A stretch of 52,800 bases of DNA, from the NCBI GenBank assembly GCA_017476005.1, contig JAFVEM010000006.1:1-52800 (forward strand), written 5' to 3'. The notes below the pieces were generated by a model. It was not told the origin of the DNA, did not search any database, and worked only from the letters and a program-made list of their open reading frames with translations. A program made the position numbers and the translations under genes. The DNA comes from Selenomonadaceae bacterium (lineage in GTDB: Bacteria > Bacillota > Negativicutes > Selenomonadales > Selenomonadaceae). This document shows, piece after piece, positions 27,568-35,531 of this stretch; the stretch's first letter is position 1; each line of letters begins with the position of its first letter.

Positions 27568-27794
27568 TTTTCCACATAGTAATCCACAGCTGTGGATAAT
27601 TTTGGTGGATTTTTTTCTGGTTCCCTATTCCATAAGAATTTATTCCTTGTTGATGATGTTTACGAGAAATGGGAATAAAGCTGTGGATAATGTGGATAAA
27701 ATCGTGGATAACTCCATATATACACCTGAAAACAATCTGAAAAACTATATCTTGTGGTTTAGCCGCCAAAGTTTTCCCCAGAGGTTGTGGATAT
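27568..27794. other. third DnaA-box cluster, 3 kb from dnaA
   Basis: Perfect TGTGGATAA boxes at 27591-27599, 27682-27690 and 27691-27699. One-mismatch boxes at 27568-27576, 27580-27588, 27703-27711 and 27786-27794. The density rivals the two clusters beside dnaA. It may belong to a bipartite origin or titrate DnaA. Confidence 0.8.
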
Positions 27795-28256
27795 AGCCCA
27801 GCTTTTAAAAGGGTGCGCTAGGAGATTCACGTTGTAATAGCGTGGGTCTGTCGATACTTCCTCCCCCAGCCAAGGGGGCGGCAGAAACTTTTCTGTGGGG
27901 GAGCTTAGCTCAATTTCGGCAAGTACCAGCCCGGCGTTTTCCCCGGCGAAAACATCTACCTCCCAGTTATGCTCGCCGTAGGGGACTGTATAACGGGTCT
28001 TTTCCACTACCGGCGCCTTGGCCATTTTCAGTATTTCGACCGCGTCTTGGGGAGGTATGGGGTATTCGTACTCCGGCCGACTTATGCCTTCGTTTTTTCC
28101 CTTGATGGTAAGATAGGCTCTGTTTCCCTTGAGGCGTACTCGTACCACCGCGGTTACTTCCCGGGAAAGATAGCCTTGGAGGATGCGCTCTCCCCTCTCG
28201 GGCGGTATCCATCTGTCCTCGCGCACGAGGAATTTGCGTTCGATTTCTTGCTGCAT
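27759..28256 (-). CDS. CYTH domain triphosphate tunnel protein
   Basis: The 165-residue protein begins MQQEIERKFLV, the ExExK hallmark of CYTH/triphosphate tunnel metalloenzymes. It continues with VVRVRLKGNRAYLTIKGKNEG, EYEYPIP, KTRYTVPYGEHNWEVDVFAG and LVLAEIEL, the alternating charged strands lining the tunnel. Likely tripolyphosphatase or thiamine triphosphatase activity. It starts five bases after the VanX-like gene stop, so the two are one transcript. The last residues overlap a DnaA box. Confidence 0.88.
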   Translation of the reverse strand: MQQEIERKFLVREDRWIPPERGERILQGYLSREVTAVVRVRLKGNRAYLTIKGKNEGISRPEYEYPIPPQDAVEILKMAKAPVVEKTRYTVPYGEHNWEVDVFAGENAGLVLAEIELSSPTEKFLPPPWLGEEVSTDPRYYNVNLLAHPFKSWAISTTSGENFGG

Positions 28257-28260
28257 GGCG

Positions 28261-29079
28261 TTAGTTCAGGCGTTGGCTGGGGAAGGTGAAGTAGGTGTCG
28301 GGGTAAGGCTCGTCTTTTAGGGTGAAATGCCACCATTCCGTGTCTAGGGGCTTAAAGCCGTGGCGGAGCATGGCTTCTCGCAGAATTTGACGGTTTTTGA
28401 ACTGGGTTTCGTTAATTTGGCCGTCTTTAGGTTCGGCACTCCCCGGATAATCGCCGGTGTATTCGCCGGTATCCGGGTTCCCACACCAATCGGGATGACT
28501 TTCCACCCCAAAATGGTCGAAAGTACCTCCCATATCCACTTCTTTTTCGGTCTTCATGTCAAAGAGGGTTAAATCTAGGGTACTCCCTCGACTGTGGCCG
28601 GAATGCAGGGCGATATACCCCTTGTCGAACAGGGTGTCCTTGGGTTCCGCCGGGTAAAAATGGGCCTTCATGCGCGTGTCATCCAGGTCTTTGGCCCAGC
28701 GTACAAAGTTATCCACCGCCATCTGGGGACGGTAGGCATCGTAGATTTTCAGGCGGTAGCCTTGCCCCATTAGGTCAGCGGCCACTTCCTTCAGAGCGGC
28801 GGCGGCTTCCCTAGTCAGAAGCAAACAAGGCTCTTTGTAACCGTCAATGCGGTCGCCCACAAAATTATAAGTGGAATAGTATCGTACCTCTAAAATAACC
28901 TCCGGCACCGCCTCGGCCAGATTCACAAAACCTTGGCTATCGGCAGCATTTAGGCTTCTGGCGGCCATGACCGTGTTCAGGGGCAAGGGGGTCGCCTCCG
29001 GCAAATCGTAGGCTCCTGCCCAGACCCCGGCAGAAAGTAGCACGGTTCCTATGGTTTTAACGAGCATTGTTTTTTTCAT
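28261..29079 (-). CDS. secreted VanX-type D-Ala-D-Ala dipeptidase
   Basis: The 272-residue protein has a signal peptide (residues 1-22). The M15D motifs are present: YDAYRPQMAVDNFVRW near 115, SGHSRGSTLDLTLFD near 160, which carries the zinc ligands H and D, and DTEWWHFTL near 252, with the catalytic glutamate and third ligand. It hydrolyses D-alanyl-D-alanine. As no van ligase or vanHA is present, a cell-wall recycling role (like DdpX) is more likely than glycopeptide resistance. The upstream gap holds dispersed repeat copy A. Confidence 0.9.
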   Translation of the reverse strand: MKKTMLVKTIGTVLLSAGVWAGAYDLPEATPLPLNTVMAARSLNAADSQGFVNLAEAVPEVILEVRYYSTYNFVGDRIDGYKEPCLLLTREAAAALKEVAADLMGQGYRLKIYDAYRPQMAVDNFVRWAKDLDDTRMKAHFYPAEPKDTLFDKGYIALHSGHSRGSTLDLTLFDMKTEKEVDMGGTFDHFGVESHPDWCGNPDTGEYTGDYPGSAEPKDGQINETQFKNRQILREAMLRHGFKPLDTEWWHFTLKDEPYPDTYFTFPSQRLN

Positions 29080-29114
29080 AGTATATACTTCCTTTAATAA
29101 ATATAGTAAAAAAA

Positions 29115-29281
29115 TTTATTTTTGGGGTTTCACCCCAAACCCCAGCAGGGGGATAGCTAAAGCATAAGCGACCTCTAAGGAGCTAAAGCTCCTAGAGTCT
29201 GCTTAAATCCCCCTGCACCCTTTAATTAAGGGGTCAAGGGGAAATTATTTCCCCTTGTAGGGTTTGGGGCAAAGCCCCAAG
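29115..29281. repeat. dispersed hairpin-rich repeat, copy A
   Basis: About 167 bp made of nested inverted repeats: GCAGGGGGAT with ATCCCCCTGC, an inner long stem centred on GGAGCTAAAGCTCC, then GGGGAAATTATTTCCCC and GGGGCAAAGCCCC. It lies between the znuA-like and VanX-like genes and is nearly identical to copy B at 36699-36860. Confidence 0.9.
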
Positions 29282-29292
29282 AAATAATAAAA

Positions 29293-30204
29293 CTATTGTA
29301 AAGCCTTTACCAAAACCTCCGCGTTTTGCTCCATGGTTTTTAGGTAGGCGTCCCGGTTTTCCGGGAGGGACTCGCCGGTGACTACAGGGTCTAGGGAGTA
29401 AATGGCGGCGCCGGTTTCGCGAGCTATGGCTTCGGCGGCTTTGGGGGAATACTGGGGTTCCGTGAAGAGAGCGCAGGTCGGGTGAGCGCGTACCTTGGCG
29501 ATGATGTCCTCCAGCTCCTTGGGGGTAGGTTCTGTCCCCGGTTCTCCTTCGATTACCCCTACAATATTTAATTTAAATTCCTTGGCAAAATAGGGGAAAG
29601 CCTCATGGAAGGTCACTATATCTTTATGGGGTAGGTTATCCAGCTTAGAGTGCATTTCCTCTCGCAAGGCATCCAGCTTGTTTACATAGTCCAGCGCGTT
29701 TTTACGGTACTCCTTGTCGTGAGTGGGATCAAGCTCGCAGAGTTTGAAGGTAATGGCTTCCACCTGCCACTTGGCGTAGGTCACGCTCATCCATACATGG
29801 GGGTTGATTTCGCCATGTTCATCTTCGATAAAGGTTATTTTGTCGGTAGCGGCGGCCTCTATTATCTGTAGGTTCTTGTTTTCCTTAGCTACTTTCTCCA
29901 GGAAATTTTCCATCCCGGCGCCGTTGACTACCAAAATATCTGCCTCCGACAGGGTTTTCATATCCTCCGTGGTCAGCTGATAATCATGGAGACATCCCGT
30001 TTGAGGCTGGGTGAGATTTTTCACCTCTACTCCCTCTATCCCTTGGGTTATGTTGATAACATCAAGATACATGGGATAGAATGAGGTGACAATAGATATT
30101 TTTTGGTTATTCTTGTCGGCGGTGTCGCCGCATCCTCCCAGCAACATGGCGCCGCTAACCAATAACGTGAGAGCTAGTAACTTTAAAAAATTTTTGTATT
30201 GCAT
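29293..30204 (-). CDS. znuA: zinc/manganese ABC transporter substrate-binding lipoprotein
   Basis: The 303-residue protein has a signal peptide with lipobox LLGGC near residue 25. The A-1 cluster fold is clear: VTSFYPMYLDVINI, CLHDYQLTTEDMKTLSEADILVVNGAGME with the first metal histidine, NPHVWMS with the second, TFHEAFPYFAKEF with the third, and a final aspartate in YSLDPVVTGE. The region between is short, without the His-rich loop of zinc-specific ZnuA, so manganese is possible. No ABC permease or ATPase gene is adjacent. Confidence 0.88.
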   Translation of the reverse strand: MQYKNFLKLLALTLLVSGAMLLGGCGDTADKNNQKISIVTSFYPMYLDVINITQGIEGVEVKNLTQPQTGCLHDYQLTTEDMKTLSEADILVVNGAGMENFLEKVAKENKNLQIIEAAATDKITFIEDEHGEINPHVWMSVTYAKWQVEAITFKLCELDPTHDKEYRKNALDYVNKLDALREEMHSKLDNLPHKDIVTFHEAFPYFAKEFKLNIVGVIEGEPGTEPTPKELEDIIAKVRAHPTCALFTEPQYSPKAAEAIARETGAAIYSLDPVVTGESLPENRDAYLKTMEQNAEVLVKALQ

Positions 30205-30221
30205 TTAAACCTCGGTTCTGT

Positions 30222-31166
30222 TCAGATGTTGATTTGCGATCCTTGCTTTAAGGTTTCTCGCGCTTCGGCCATGATGTTTTCTATTATATCGATTGCCGGC
30301 TCGCTTTTTTTCAGCGGCGTTAGGCTTTGGCCGGCTTGCATCATGCCGTTTTCCACATCGCCATCTACTGCCGCCAGCTTGTTGGTGCCGGTGGCCATGT
30401 TCAGCAGAGTTTCCTTATCGGTTTTACCGGCGTACTCCAGTTTCACAAATTCTTGAGAGAATTTATTCTTGAGTCCCCGTACAGCGCCTCCAATGGTGAG
30501 GCCGGTGACGATGGTGTCGGTGTCAATGGCCTCGATGAGTTTCTCCTTCATGTTGGGGTGTACGGGGCATTCCTCCGCTACGAGGAAGCGCGTCCCCATT
30601 TGCACCCCGGCCGCGCCCATGATTAGCGCCGCCGCCAGCCCCCGACCGTCGGCAAAACCGCCAGCCGCCACCGTGGGAATTTTCACCTCCGGCAGGATTT
30701 GAGTCATAAGCGCCATGGTAGTGAGAACTCCGATATGCCCCCCGGCCTCCATGCCTTCGATTACCATGGCGTCGGCTCCCTTGTCCTCTACTCGTCTGGC
30801 CAATTTCAGATTAGGCACCACCGGGATCACTTTCACGCCGGCAACGTGGAATTTTTCAAAGTAAGGAACGGGATTTCCGGCTCCCAAGGTGACAAAAGCC
30901 GCCTTTTTCTCGCAAATGACCTCCACTATCTCCTCTTTGTTGGGCGCCATCAGCATGACATTAACGCCAAAGGGCTTAGTGGTAAGGGTGCGACAACGCC
31001 GAATTTCCTCCCTCACATATTCCGTGGTACGTCCCCCGGTGGAGATAATGCCGCCGCCCCCGGCGTTTGCCACTGCCGCCGCCAAGGTAGCGTCGGATAT
31101 CCACGCCATGGCTCCCTGCAAAATGGGGTACTTTATGCCCAGAAGCTCCGTTAGTTTTGTGGCCAT
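30222..31166 (-). CDS. fabK: enoyl-ACP reductase II (FabK), flavoprotein
   Basis: The 314-residue TIM-barrel flavoprotein begins TELLGIKYPILQGAMAWISDATLAAAVANAGGGGII and contains KPFGVNVMLM, VIEGMEAGGHIG near 140, and VAAGGFADGRGLAAALIMGAAGVQMGTRFLVAEECPVH near 175-210, the FMN-binding FabK pattern. It reduces enoyl-ACP in fatty acid synthesis. The close nitronate monooxygenase family is the alternative. No other fab genes are adjacent. A sigma-H type promoter precedes it. Confidence 0.85.
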   Translation of the reverse strand: MATKLTELLGIKYPILQGAMAWISDATLAAAVANAGGGGIISTGGRTTEYVREEIRRCRTLTTKPFGVNVMLMAPNKEEIVEVICEKKAAFVTLGAGNPVPYFEKFHVAGVKVIPVVPNLKLARRVEDKGADAMVIEGMEAGGHIGVLTTMALMTQILPEVKIPTVAAGGFADGRGLAAALIMGAAGVQMGTRFLVAEECPVHPNMKEKLIEAIDTDTIVTGLTIGGAVRGLKNKFSQEFVKLEYAGKTDKETLLNMATGTNKLAAVDGDVENGMMQAGQSLTPLKKSEPAIDIIENIMAEARETLKQGSQINI

Positions 31167-31210
31167 TGGTATTCATCCTCCTAGATATTTGATTGGTAAC
31201 ACCCCCTTTT

Positions 31211-31239
31211 TCATTCGCCATATAAATTTAAAATCCTGC
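31211..31239 (-). promoter_or_regulatory. sigma-H type promoter of fabK
   Basis: Minus strand: GCAGGATTT, 11 bases, GGCGAATGA, ending 45 bases before the fabK start codon. Confidence 0.65.
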
Positions 31240-31325
31240 AAGAACATTTTGCTTGCGTTGGTTGGGACATTTTGCTACAATAAAATGGAAGTTTGATGAT
31301 GTAAGCAGAAAGGGGAGAAAACGGG

Positions 31326-31874
31326 ATGACAATTGAGGACAAAAAAGAAGTTTTGGAGCTGGTCAATGCGGTCGCTGATACGCTGTTGCAAAAGTTTTGC
31401 AACAAGTATATGCAACCACAGTTTGATAAGATGCAGGAGCATATCGATAACGTAGAAAAAGAACTGAAGCAGGAAATGTCCGACATGCGCGCGGAGTTCA
31501 AGCAGGAGATGTCCGACATGCGTGCGGAGTTCAAGCAGGAGCTTGCCGATACTCGCGCGGAGCTGAAGCAGGATATTGCCGCTGTTGATAAAAAGGTCGA
31601 TGATACTCGCGAGGAGTTGAAGCAGGATATTGCCGCCGTTGATAAAAAGGTCGATGATACTCGCGCGGAGCTGAAGCAGGATATTGCCGCCGTTGACAAG
31701 AAAGTCGATGATACTCGCGCCGAGCTAAAGCAAGATATTGCCGCTGTTCATAAGGAGTTGGTTGGTTTCAAAAAGGAAAGCCGCCAGCGAGTCGATAATC
31801 TCGTGTCCTTAAAAAGAGATATTCATTCGGTCTTTGATGACCATCGGAAGGATGATTTGTTCATTCCGGCCTAA
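31326..31874 (+). CDS. coiled-coil repeat protein (paralogue of the gene at 3320)
   Basis: The 182-residue protein has an N-terminal cap (LLQKFCNKYMQPQFDKMQEHID), 11-residue repeats of the type LKQEMSDMRAEF, then 18-residue repeats LKQDIAAVDKKVDDTREE, and a C-terminal cap RVDNLVSLKRDIHSVFDDH. Caps correspond to LQRFANNYMIPSLNAMQGYID and KVDDLMSLKRDVTTVF in the 3320-3973 protein, so the two are paralogues with different rods. AGAAAGGGGAGAAAAC supplies the ribosome site. No membrane segment. Function unknown. Confidence 0.78.
   Translation: MTIEDKKEVLELVNAVADTLLQKFCNKYMQPQFDKMQEHIDNVEKELKQEMSDMRAEFKQEMSDMRAEFKQELADTRAELKQDIAAVDKKVDDTREELKQDIAAVDKKVDDTRAELKQDIAAVDKKVDDTRAELKQDIAAVHKELVGFKKESRQRVDNLVSLKRDIHSVFDDHRKDDLFIPA
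31560..31750 (+). repeat. 54-bp in-frame tandem repeat
   Basis: Three and a half near-identical 54-bp units encode the 18-residue coiled-coil repeat of the gene above. They differ by a few silent or conservative changes. Confidence 0.85.
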
Positions 31875-31880
31875 AGATAG

Positions 31881-31905
31881 GCTCTCTCCGCCGGGGAGAG
31901 CTTTT
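31881..31905 (+). terminator. intrinsic terminator of coiled-coil gene
   Basis: GCTCTCTCC and GGGGAGAGC around a three-base loop, followed by TTTTCTT. Confidence 0.8.
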
Positions 31906-31906
31906 C

Positions 31907-31935
31907 TTGTATTTAGCGGAAAAATCTGTTATAGT
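31907..31935 (+). promoter_or_regulatory. sigma-A promoter of the symporter gene
   Basis: TTGTAT (31907-31912), 17 bases, TATAGT (31930-31935), about 65 bases before the symporter start. Confidence 0.65.
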
Positions 31936-31999
31936 AGGGCAGGTTCTGTGCAGATTTCAGTAAAAGAAGAGGCTTTCGCCTAGTAAGGAAGTGGGTATT

Positions 32000-33385
32000 T
32001 TGGACGTTGCGACGCTTTTGTCGGATATTAACGATTTCGTCTGGGGGCCTATTATGTTGGCTCTCTTGGTGGGGACGGGGATTTTCCTCACGGTGCGACT
32101 TAGGTTTTTGCCTTGGATTAATCTTTTTTATGCCATTCGCCTGATATTCCACCATCATAAGGACAAAGAAGGGGATATTTCCCCCTTTCAATCCCTGATG
32201 ACGGCGCTGTCGGCTACCGTAGGTACCGGCAACATCGTGGGGGTGGCTACCGCCATGGTCTTGGGCGGCCCCGGCGCCCTCGTCTGGATGTGGATTAGCG
32301 CCGCCTTCGGTATCGCTACCAAATACGGCGAATCTGTTCTCGCCGTGAAATATCGGGAAACTAACAGCGTGGGGGAAATGTCCGGCGGCCCTATGTACGC
32401 CATGAAAAATGGTATCAGTAATAAATTAGTGGGGAGAATTTTGGCCGCCCTCTTTGCCTTCTTTGCCGTCAGCGCGTCTTTTGGCATTGGCAATCTGACC
32501 CAAGCCAATTCCATTTCCGCGGCGCTCTTAACCGGTTACGGTGTTCCCACCTATGTTACCGGCGGCGTTTTGACCGTTTTGGCATTATATGTCTTGGTGC
32601 GTGGGATTCGCAGCATTGGTTTAGTGTCCAGCATCATTGTTCCGGCTATGGCTCTCTTTTATTTTGCCGCCGCCTTGGTGGTTATCTTGGTGAATATTGA
32701 CTCCCTTCCGGCCGGTATCATGGAAATGTTCCGCATGGCTTTTGCTTGGGATGCCGTGGCCGGCGGAGTGGGCGGTTCCATTGTGGCCTCCATGTTGTCG
32801 GCCATGCGTTGGGGCGTGGCGCGCGGGGTTTTCTCTAATGAAGCCGGCTTAGGCTCTGCGCCCATCGCCGCCGCCGCCGCCAGAACCGATTACGCCTCGC
32901 GGCAAGGTTACGTCAATATGACCGGCACTTTTTTTGACACCATGATTATCTGCGCCCTCACGGGGTTGGTCATCGCCTCCTCGGGTATGCTGGGCGCCAC
33001 GGATCCCACAACCGGCCAGCTCCTTACGGGAGCGAATCTCACCATTGCGGCTTTTTCCACGGTTTTTGGCTCTTATGGTCGGCTGATTGTCTCCGTCTCC
33101 CTGTGCCTCTTTGCCTTCTCCACCATTCTGGGCTGGGAGTATTACGGGGAAAAATCCTTAGAGTACCTTGTAAACAAGCGTCCGATAATTATGGGTTACC
33201 GGGTTCTTTTCTCCCTCATTACCTTCGTGGGAGCTACCACTGCCCTAGATGTGGTGTGGAATTTCTCCGATACCATGAACGGTCTGATGGCGATACCCAA
33301 TCTTATCTGCCTTCTGTGGCTCAGCAACGATATTGCCAAAGAGTGTTTTGATTACCAGAAAATGGTGATTGATAAAGAAAAATGA
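32000..33385 (+). CDS. AgcS family sodium:alanine/glycine symporter
   Basis: The protein of about 461 residues has the AGCS layout: MDVATLLSDINDFVWGPIMLALLVGTGIFL, then FQSLMTALSATVGTGNIVGVATAM (family signature), GGPGALVWMWISAAFGIATKYGES, MSGGPMYAMKNG, and SNEAGLGSAPIAAAAART near 290. About eleven membrane helices are visible. It imports alanine or glycine with sodium. TTG at 32000 is preferred because AAGGAAGTGG lies at the right distance; an in-frame GTG at 31991 overlaps that ribosome site. Confidence 0.93.
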   Translation: MDVATLLSDINDFVWGPIMLALLVGTGIFLTVRLRFLPWINLFYAIRLIFHHHKDKEGDISPFQSLMTALSATVGTGNIVGVATAMVLGGPGALVWMWISAAFGIATKYGESVLAVKYRETNSVGEMSGGPMYAMKNGISNKLVGRILAALFAFFAVSASFGIGNLTQANSISAALLTGYGVPTYVTGGVLTVLALYVLVRGIRSIGLVSSIIVPAMALFYFAAALVVILVNIDSLPAGIMEMFRMAFAWDAVAGGVGGSIVASMLSAMRWGVARGVFSNEAGLGSAPIAAAAARTDYASRQGYVNMTGTFFDTMIICALTGLVIASSGMLGATDPTTGQLLTGANLTIAAFSTVFGSYGRLIVSVSLCLFAFSTILGWEYYGEKSLEYLVNKRPIIMGYRVLFSLITFVGATTALDVVWNFSDTMNGLMAIPNLICLLWLSNDIAKECFDYQKMVIDKEK

Positions 33386-33395
33386 GAAGGCTACG

Positions 33396-33434
33396 CCAAA
33401 CAGACCACCTTCCCTTCGAAGGTGGTCTGTTTGG
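33396..33434. terminator. strong bidirectional terminator
   Basis: A 16-bp perfect stem (CCAAACAGACCACCTT and complement) with a seven-base loop lies between the convergent symporter and hsp20 genes. Confidence 0.85.
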
Positions 33435-33451
33435 GGAATTTACGCAGTACC

Positions 33452-33901
33452 CTACTCAATATCAAAAATCTTTTGATTCTTGCCACCGAAAGCCTTGGGC
33501 AGAACTATCTTCAAGAGACCTTGCTCATAGGAAACTTTTGCCTCGTCCTCGGCGATTTCGTCCACATAAAACACGCGCTGGAATTTGCCTGTGCGCCGTT
33601 CCCGACAGAGAAATTTCAGCCCCTCTGTCTCCGTCTCCGGTCGCTCGGCGCTGATGGTAAGATGGTGCCGCTCCTCGTCGTAGCCTACCTTTATTTCTTC
33701 TTTGGTAAACCCGGGAAGTTCCGCCACCAGCTCATAGGCGCTTTCCGTGTCCGTCACATCCACCCGGAAGGAAGAAAGGGCGCCCTTCACACGCCCTACG
33801 GGATTTAAGGGTTGCTCCATGGCAAACTCAAAGAGCCGGTCGAGTAGCTCCCGTCCCTTATCCGCGTTGCCACGGATATTAAAGGGAATACTGTGAAACA
33901 T
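33452..33901 (-). CDS. hsp20: Hsp20/alpha-crystallin small heat-shock protein
   Basis: The 149-residue protein starts MFHSIPFNIRG behind AAAGGAGGC. The alpha-crystallin domain runs from SFRVDVTDTESAYELVAELPGFTKEEIKVGYDEERHHLTISAERP to FQRVFYVDEIAEDEAKVSYEQGLLKIVLPK, including the GLLKIVLPK motif that matches the conserved GxLxxxxPK. It holds unfolded proteins under stress. No CIRCE element was seen. A sigma-H type promoter lies upstream. Confidence 0.93.
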   Translation of the reverse strand: MFHSIPFNIRGNADKGRELLDRLFEFAMEQPLNPVGRVKGALSSFRVDVTDTESAYELVAELPGFTKEEIKVGYDEERHHLTISAERPETETEGLKFLCRERRTGKFQRVFYVDEIAEDEAKVSYEQGLLKIVLPKAFGGKNQKIFDIE

Positions 33902-33937
33902 AAAAAAGCCTCCTTTAGTCGCTAACCTCGCTTGGGA

Positions 33938-33966
33938 ATATTCGCCCTTCGGGGGGATTTTCCTGC
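33938..33966 (-). promoter_or_regulatory. sigma-H type promoter of hsp20
   Basis: Minus strand: GCAGGAAAA, 11 bases, GGCGAATAT, a full match to RnAGGAwww-N11-RnnGAATww, 37 bases before the hsp20 ATG. Confidence 0.72.
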
Positions 33967-34037
33967 CTAAGGGGAGAAAAATATATGGGAAAAATACATA
34001 AAGGAAGAAATATTTTCCGAAATATTTTCCTTGCCCG

Positions 34038-34066
34038 GCAGGAATTTTTGTCTCCGCGTCGAATTG
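34038..34066 (+). promoter_or_regulatory. sigma-H type promoter of the guanylate-kinase-like gene
   Basis: GCAGGAATT, 11 bases, GTCGAATTG, 44 bases before the start. Together with the hsp20 element it makes a divergent pair. Between them lies a doubled AAATATTTTCC motif. Confidence 0.72.
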
Positions 34067-34109
34067 GTAGGACAAGACATCTGCGAATAATCAAGGTGAG
34101 GAGATAATT

Positions 34110-34712
34110 ATGGCCAATAAACTCTTCGTATTCATCGGCCCCTATGCGGCGGGAAAAAATACCATCGTGTCCCAGCTCCGCTCCATGGGGATCCACTTTG
34201 TCCCGATTTACACCACGAAAATTTATAACCGCAAGGAACATAAGGAGAACACCTATAACACCGTCAGTCGAGAGGATTTTGTCAAGGAAAAGGGCTTTAT
34301 GGTGAAGGTGTCCTACAAGGGCAATTACTACGGCGTCAAAAAAGATGACATTACCGAGGCTACGGCGAATCACCCCGTCAGCGTCCTCATTTTGGACTAC
34401 AACGGGGTGAAACAGCTAACCAAATTCATCAAGAAAAACGTGGAAACCATCTACATCATGACGGACTATGTGGTCTTGGTGGATAGGATGTTACGCCTAG
34501 GCCTCAGGAATGATGAAATCAAGTATCACCTAGAATACGCCGAGACCAACAAGGAATTTGACAATTGGAAAAACACCACCCATGTGGTGAAAAACACCGG
34601 CCGTCTGAATGTGGCCATTGAACAGGTCTTGGCTATTATGGGTCTTATGACCCTGCCGCCGCAGGAAACCTTCGATGAATTGGTGGGGATTAACCGCGCA
34701 GAAGGCTTTTGA
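34110..34712 (+). CDS. guanylate kinase-like P-loop protein
   Basis: The 200-residue protein begins MANKLFVFIGPYAAGKNTI, a P-loop with the GPxxAGKxT form of guanylate kinases, and continues with YTTKIYNRKEHKENTYNTVSREDFVKEKGFMVKVSYKGNYYGVKKDDI, the GMP-binding region where RxxRxGE is replaced by RKEHKEN. Loss of the second arginine of that motif suggests an altered substrate or a regulatory paralogue rather than the housekeeping gmk. Its end overlaps the convergent sigma factor gene by 23 bases. Confidence 0.72.
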   Translation: MANKLFVFIGPYAAGKNTIVSQLRSMGIHFVPIYTTKIYNRKEHKENTYNTVSREDFVKEKGFMVKVSYKGNYYGVKKDDITEATANHPVSVLILDYNGVKQLTKFIKKNVETIYIMTDYVVLVDRMLRLGLRNDEIKYHLEYAETNKEFDNWKNTTHVVKNTGRLNVAIEQVLAIMGLMTLPPQETFDELVGINRAEGF

Positions 34713-35250
34713 ATTTTTTCCTGAGTAATCCTCGACGGTAACTGACGGTCTGTTGGCTGACTCCTAGAATCCGGGCTATGTCCTTTTGCCCCGTCTTGGC
34801 CAAAAGTAAATCCAGTAGCTGTCGCTCCCCGGTGGTAAGGGAAGCGATGGCTTTTTTTATTGCTTCCTCAGCCAGACATTCCGCCGTCCCATCCCTTTCG
34901 TCGGGGATGGTATCCCAGAAACTAAGCTCCTCGTCGCAACTCTCCGTGGGGCTAAACTCCCGTTGCCACCGGCGACATTCTTGCCGGAAAAAGGTATGCA
35001 GGTCGCCATAGACTTTTTTCCGCGCATAGGCGGCAAACATGACCTCCCGGTCAGCCTCAAAGGAGGCTACCGCCTCCAGAAAAGCGAGATGCGCCACCGA
35101 AAGAGCATCCTCTCGGACAACGCGCAAGTGCGCTTGCGACGTCGCCTTGCCTATCAAAGGTTCGTACTGCGCGACGAGCCGGGTCATGGCTTCTTTATCT
35201 CCTCCCTGAGCATCCTTTAACAATTTCAGTTCCTCGTCCTTTGCCAGCAT
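34690..35250 (-). CDS. small sigma-70 family factor
   Basis: From the ATG at 35250 the 186-residue protein has region 2 (LVAQYEPLIGKATSQAHLRVVREDALSVAHLAFLEAVASFEAD..VMFAAYARKKVYGDL) and region 4 (LTTGERQLLDLLLAKTGQKDIARILGVSQQTVSYRRGLLRKKFKSLL). Region 3 is absent, as in SigH/ECF-like and SigI-like factors. It might be the factor reading the GCAGGA-N11-GAAT elements nearby, but there is no direct evidence. Two palindromes in its leader may control translation. GGTGAGAAAATC precedes the ATG. Confidence 0.82.
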   Translation of the reverse strand: MLAKDEELKLLKDAQGGDKEAMTRLVAQYEPLIGKATSQAHLRVVREDALSVAHLAFLEAVASFEADREVMFAAYARKKVYGDLHTFFRQECRRWQREFSPTESCDEELSFWDTIPDERDGTAECLAEEAIKKAIASLTTGERQLLDLLLAKTGQKDIARILGVSQQTVSYRRGLLRKKFKSLLRG

Positions 35251-35256
35251 GATTTT

Positions 35257-35283
35257 CTCACCCTTAGGTGAGAGACCGGTCTC
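35257..35283. promoter_or_regulatory. two palindromes in the sigma-factor leader
   Basis: CTCACC-ctta-GGTGAG (35257-35272) directly abuts the ribosome site of the sigma gene and would hide part of it. A perfect 12-bp palindrome GAGACCGGTCTC (35272-35283) adjoins it. These may be an operator or a leader hairpin. Confidence 0.5.
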
Positions 35284-35415
35284 CCGATTTATTAGCGCTG
35301 AGGCTATAATAGGGGAAAGGGGAGGAAAACCAAAAAGCCGACCGGAGCTTTCTCGTCCCTTTCGGGGTACGGCTGTGGGCAAGGATAAAAAGTAAGGAGA
35401 AGACAAAAAAACCCC

Positions 35416-35445
35416 TTGACAGGGGAAATAAATTTTTGCTAGACT
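35416..35445 (+). promoter_or_regulatory. promoter of the XRE-ImmA operon
   Basis: TTGACA (35416-35421), 18 bases, TAGACT (35440-35445). The -10 touches the palindromic operators. Confidence 0.6.
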
Positions 35446-35474
35446 TAGCTTGTAAGCTAAACAGCTTATAAGCT
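35445..35474. promoter_or_regulatory. palindromic operators for the XRE regulator
   Basis: TTAGCTTGTAAGCTAA (35445-35460) is a perfect 7-2-7 inverted repeat and AGCTTATAAGCT (35463-35474) is a 12-bp palindrome sharing the same AGCTT half-site. Placed on the -10 and start region, they would allow autorepression. Confidence 0.6.
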
Positions 35475-35531
35475 AAGTGAGTGAAATTTGTAAGCCGATG
35501 GAAGATTAAATCAAAGAATAAATAATCACAA

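Noticed and set aside
27602..27796. Plus-strand frame across the third DnaA-box cluster
   Set aside because: It is made of repeated box sequence and has no ribosome site or recognisable domain.
28261..29079. VanX-like gene considered as glycopeptide resistance
   Set aside because: No vanH, ligase, or vanRS genes accompany it, and it has a signal peptide; cell-wall recycling is more likely.
33892..33902. GTGAAACA half-site before hsp20, first taken for parS
   Set aside because: Only one half matches the ParB consensus and it is within the hsp20 start codons.
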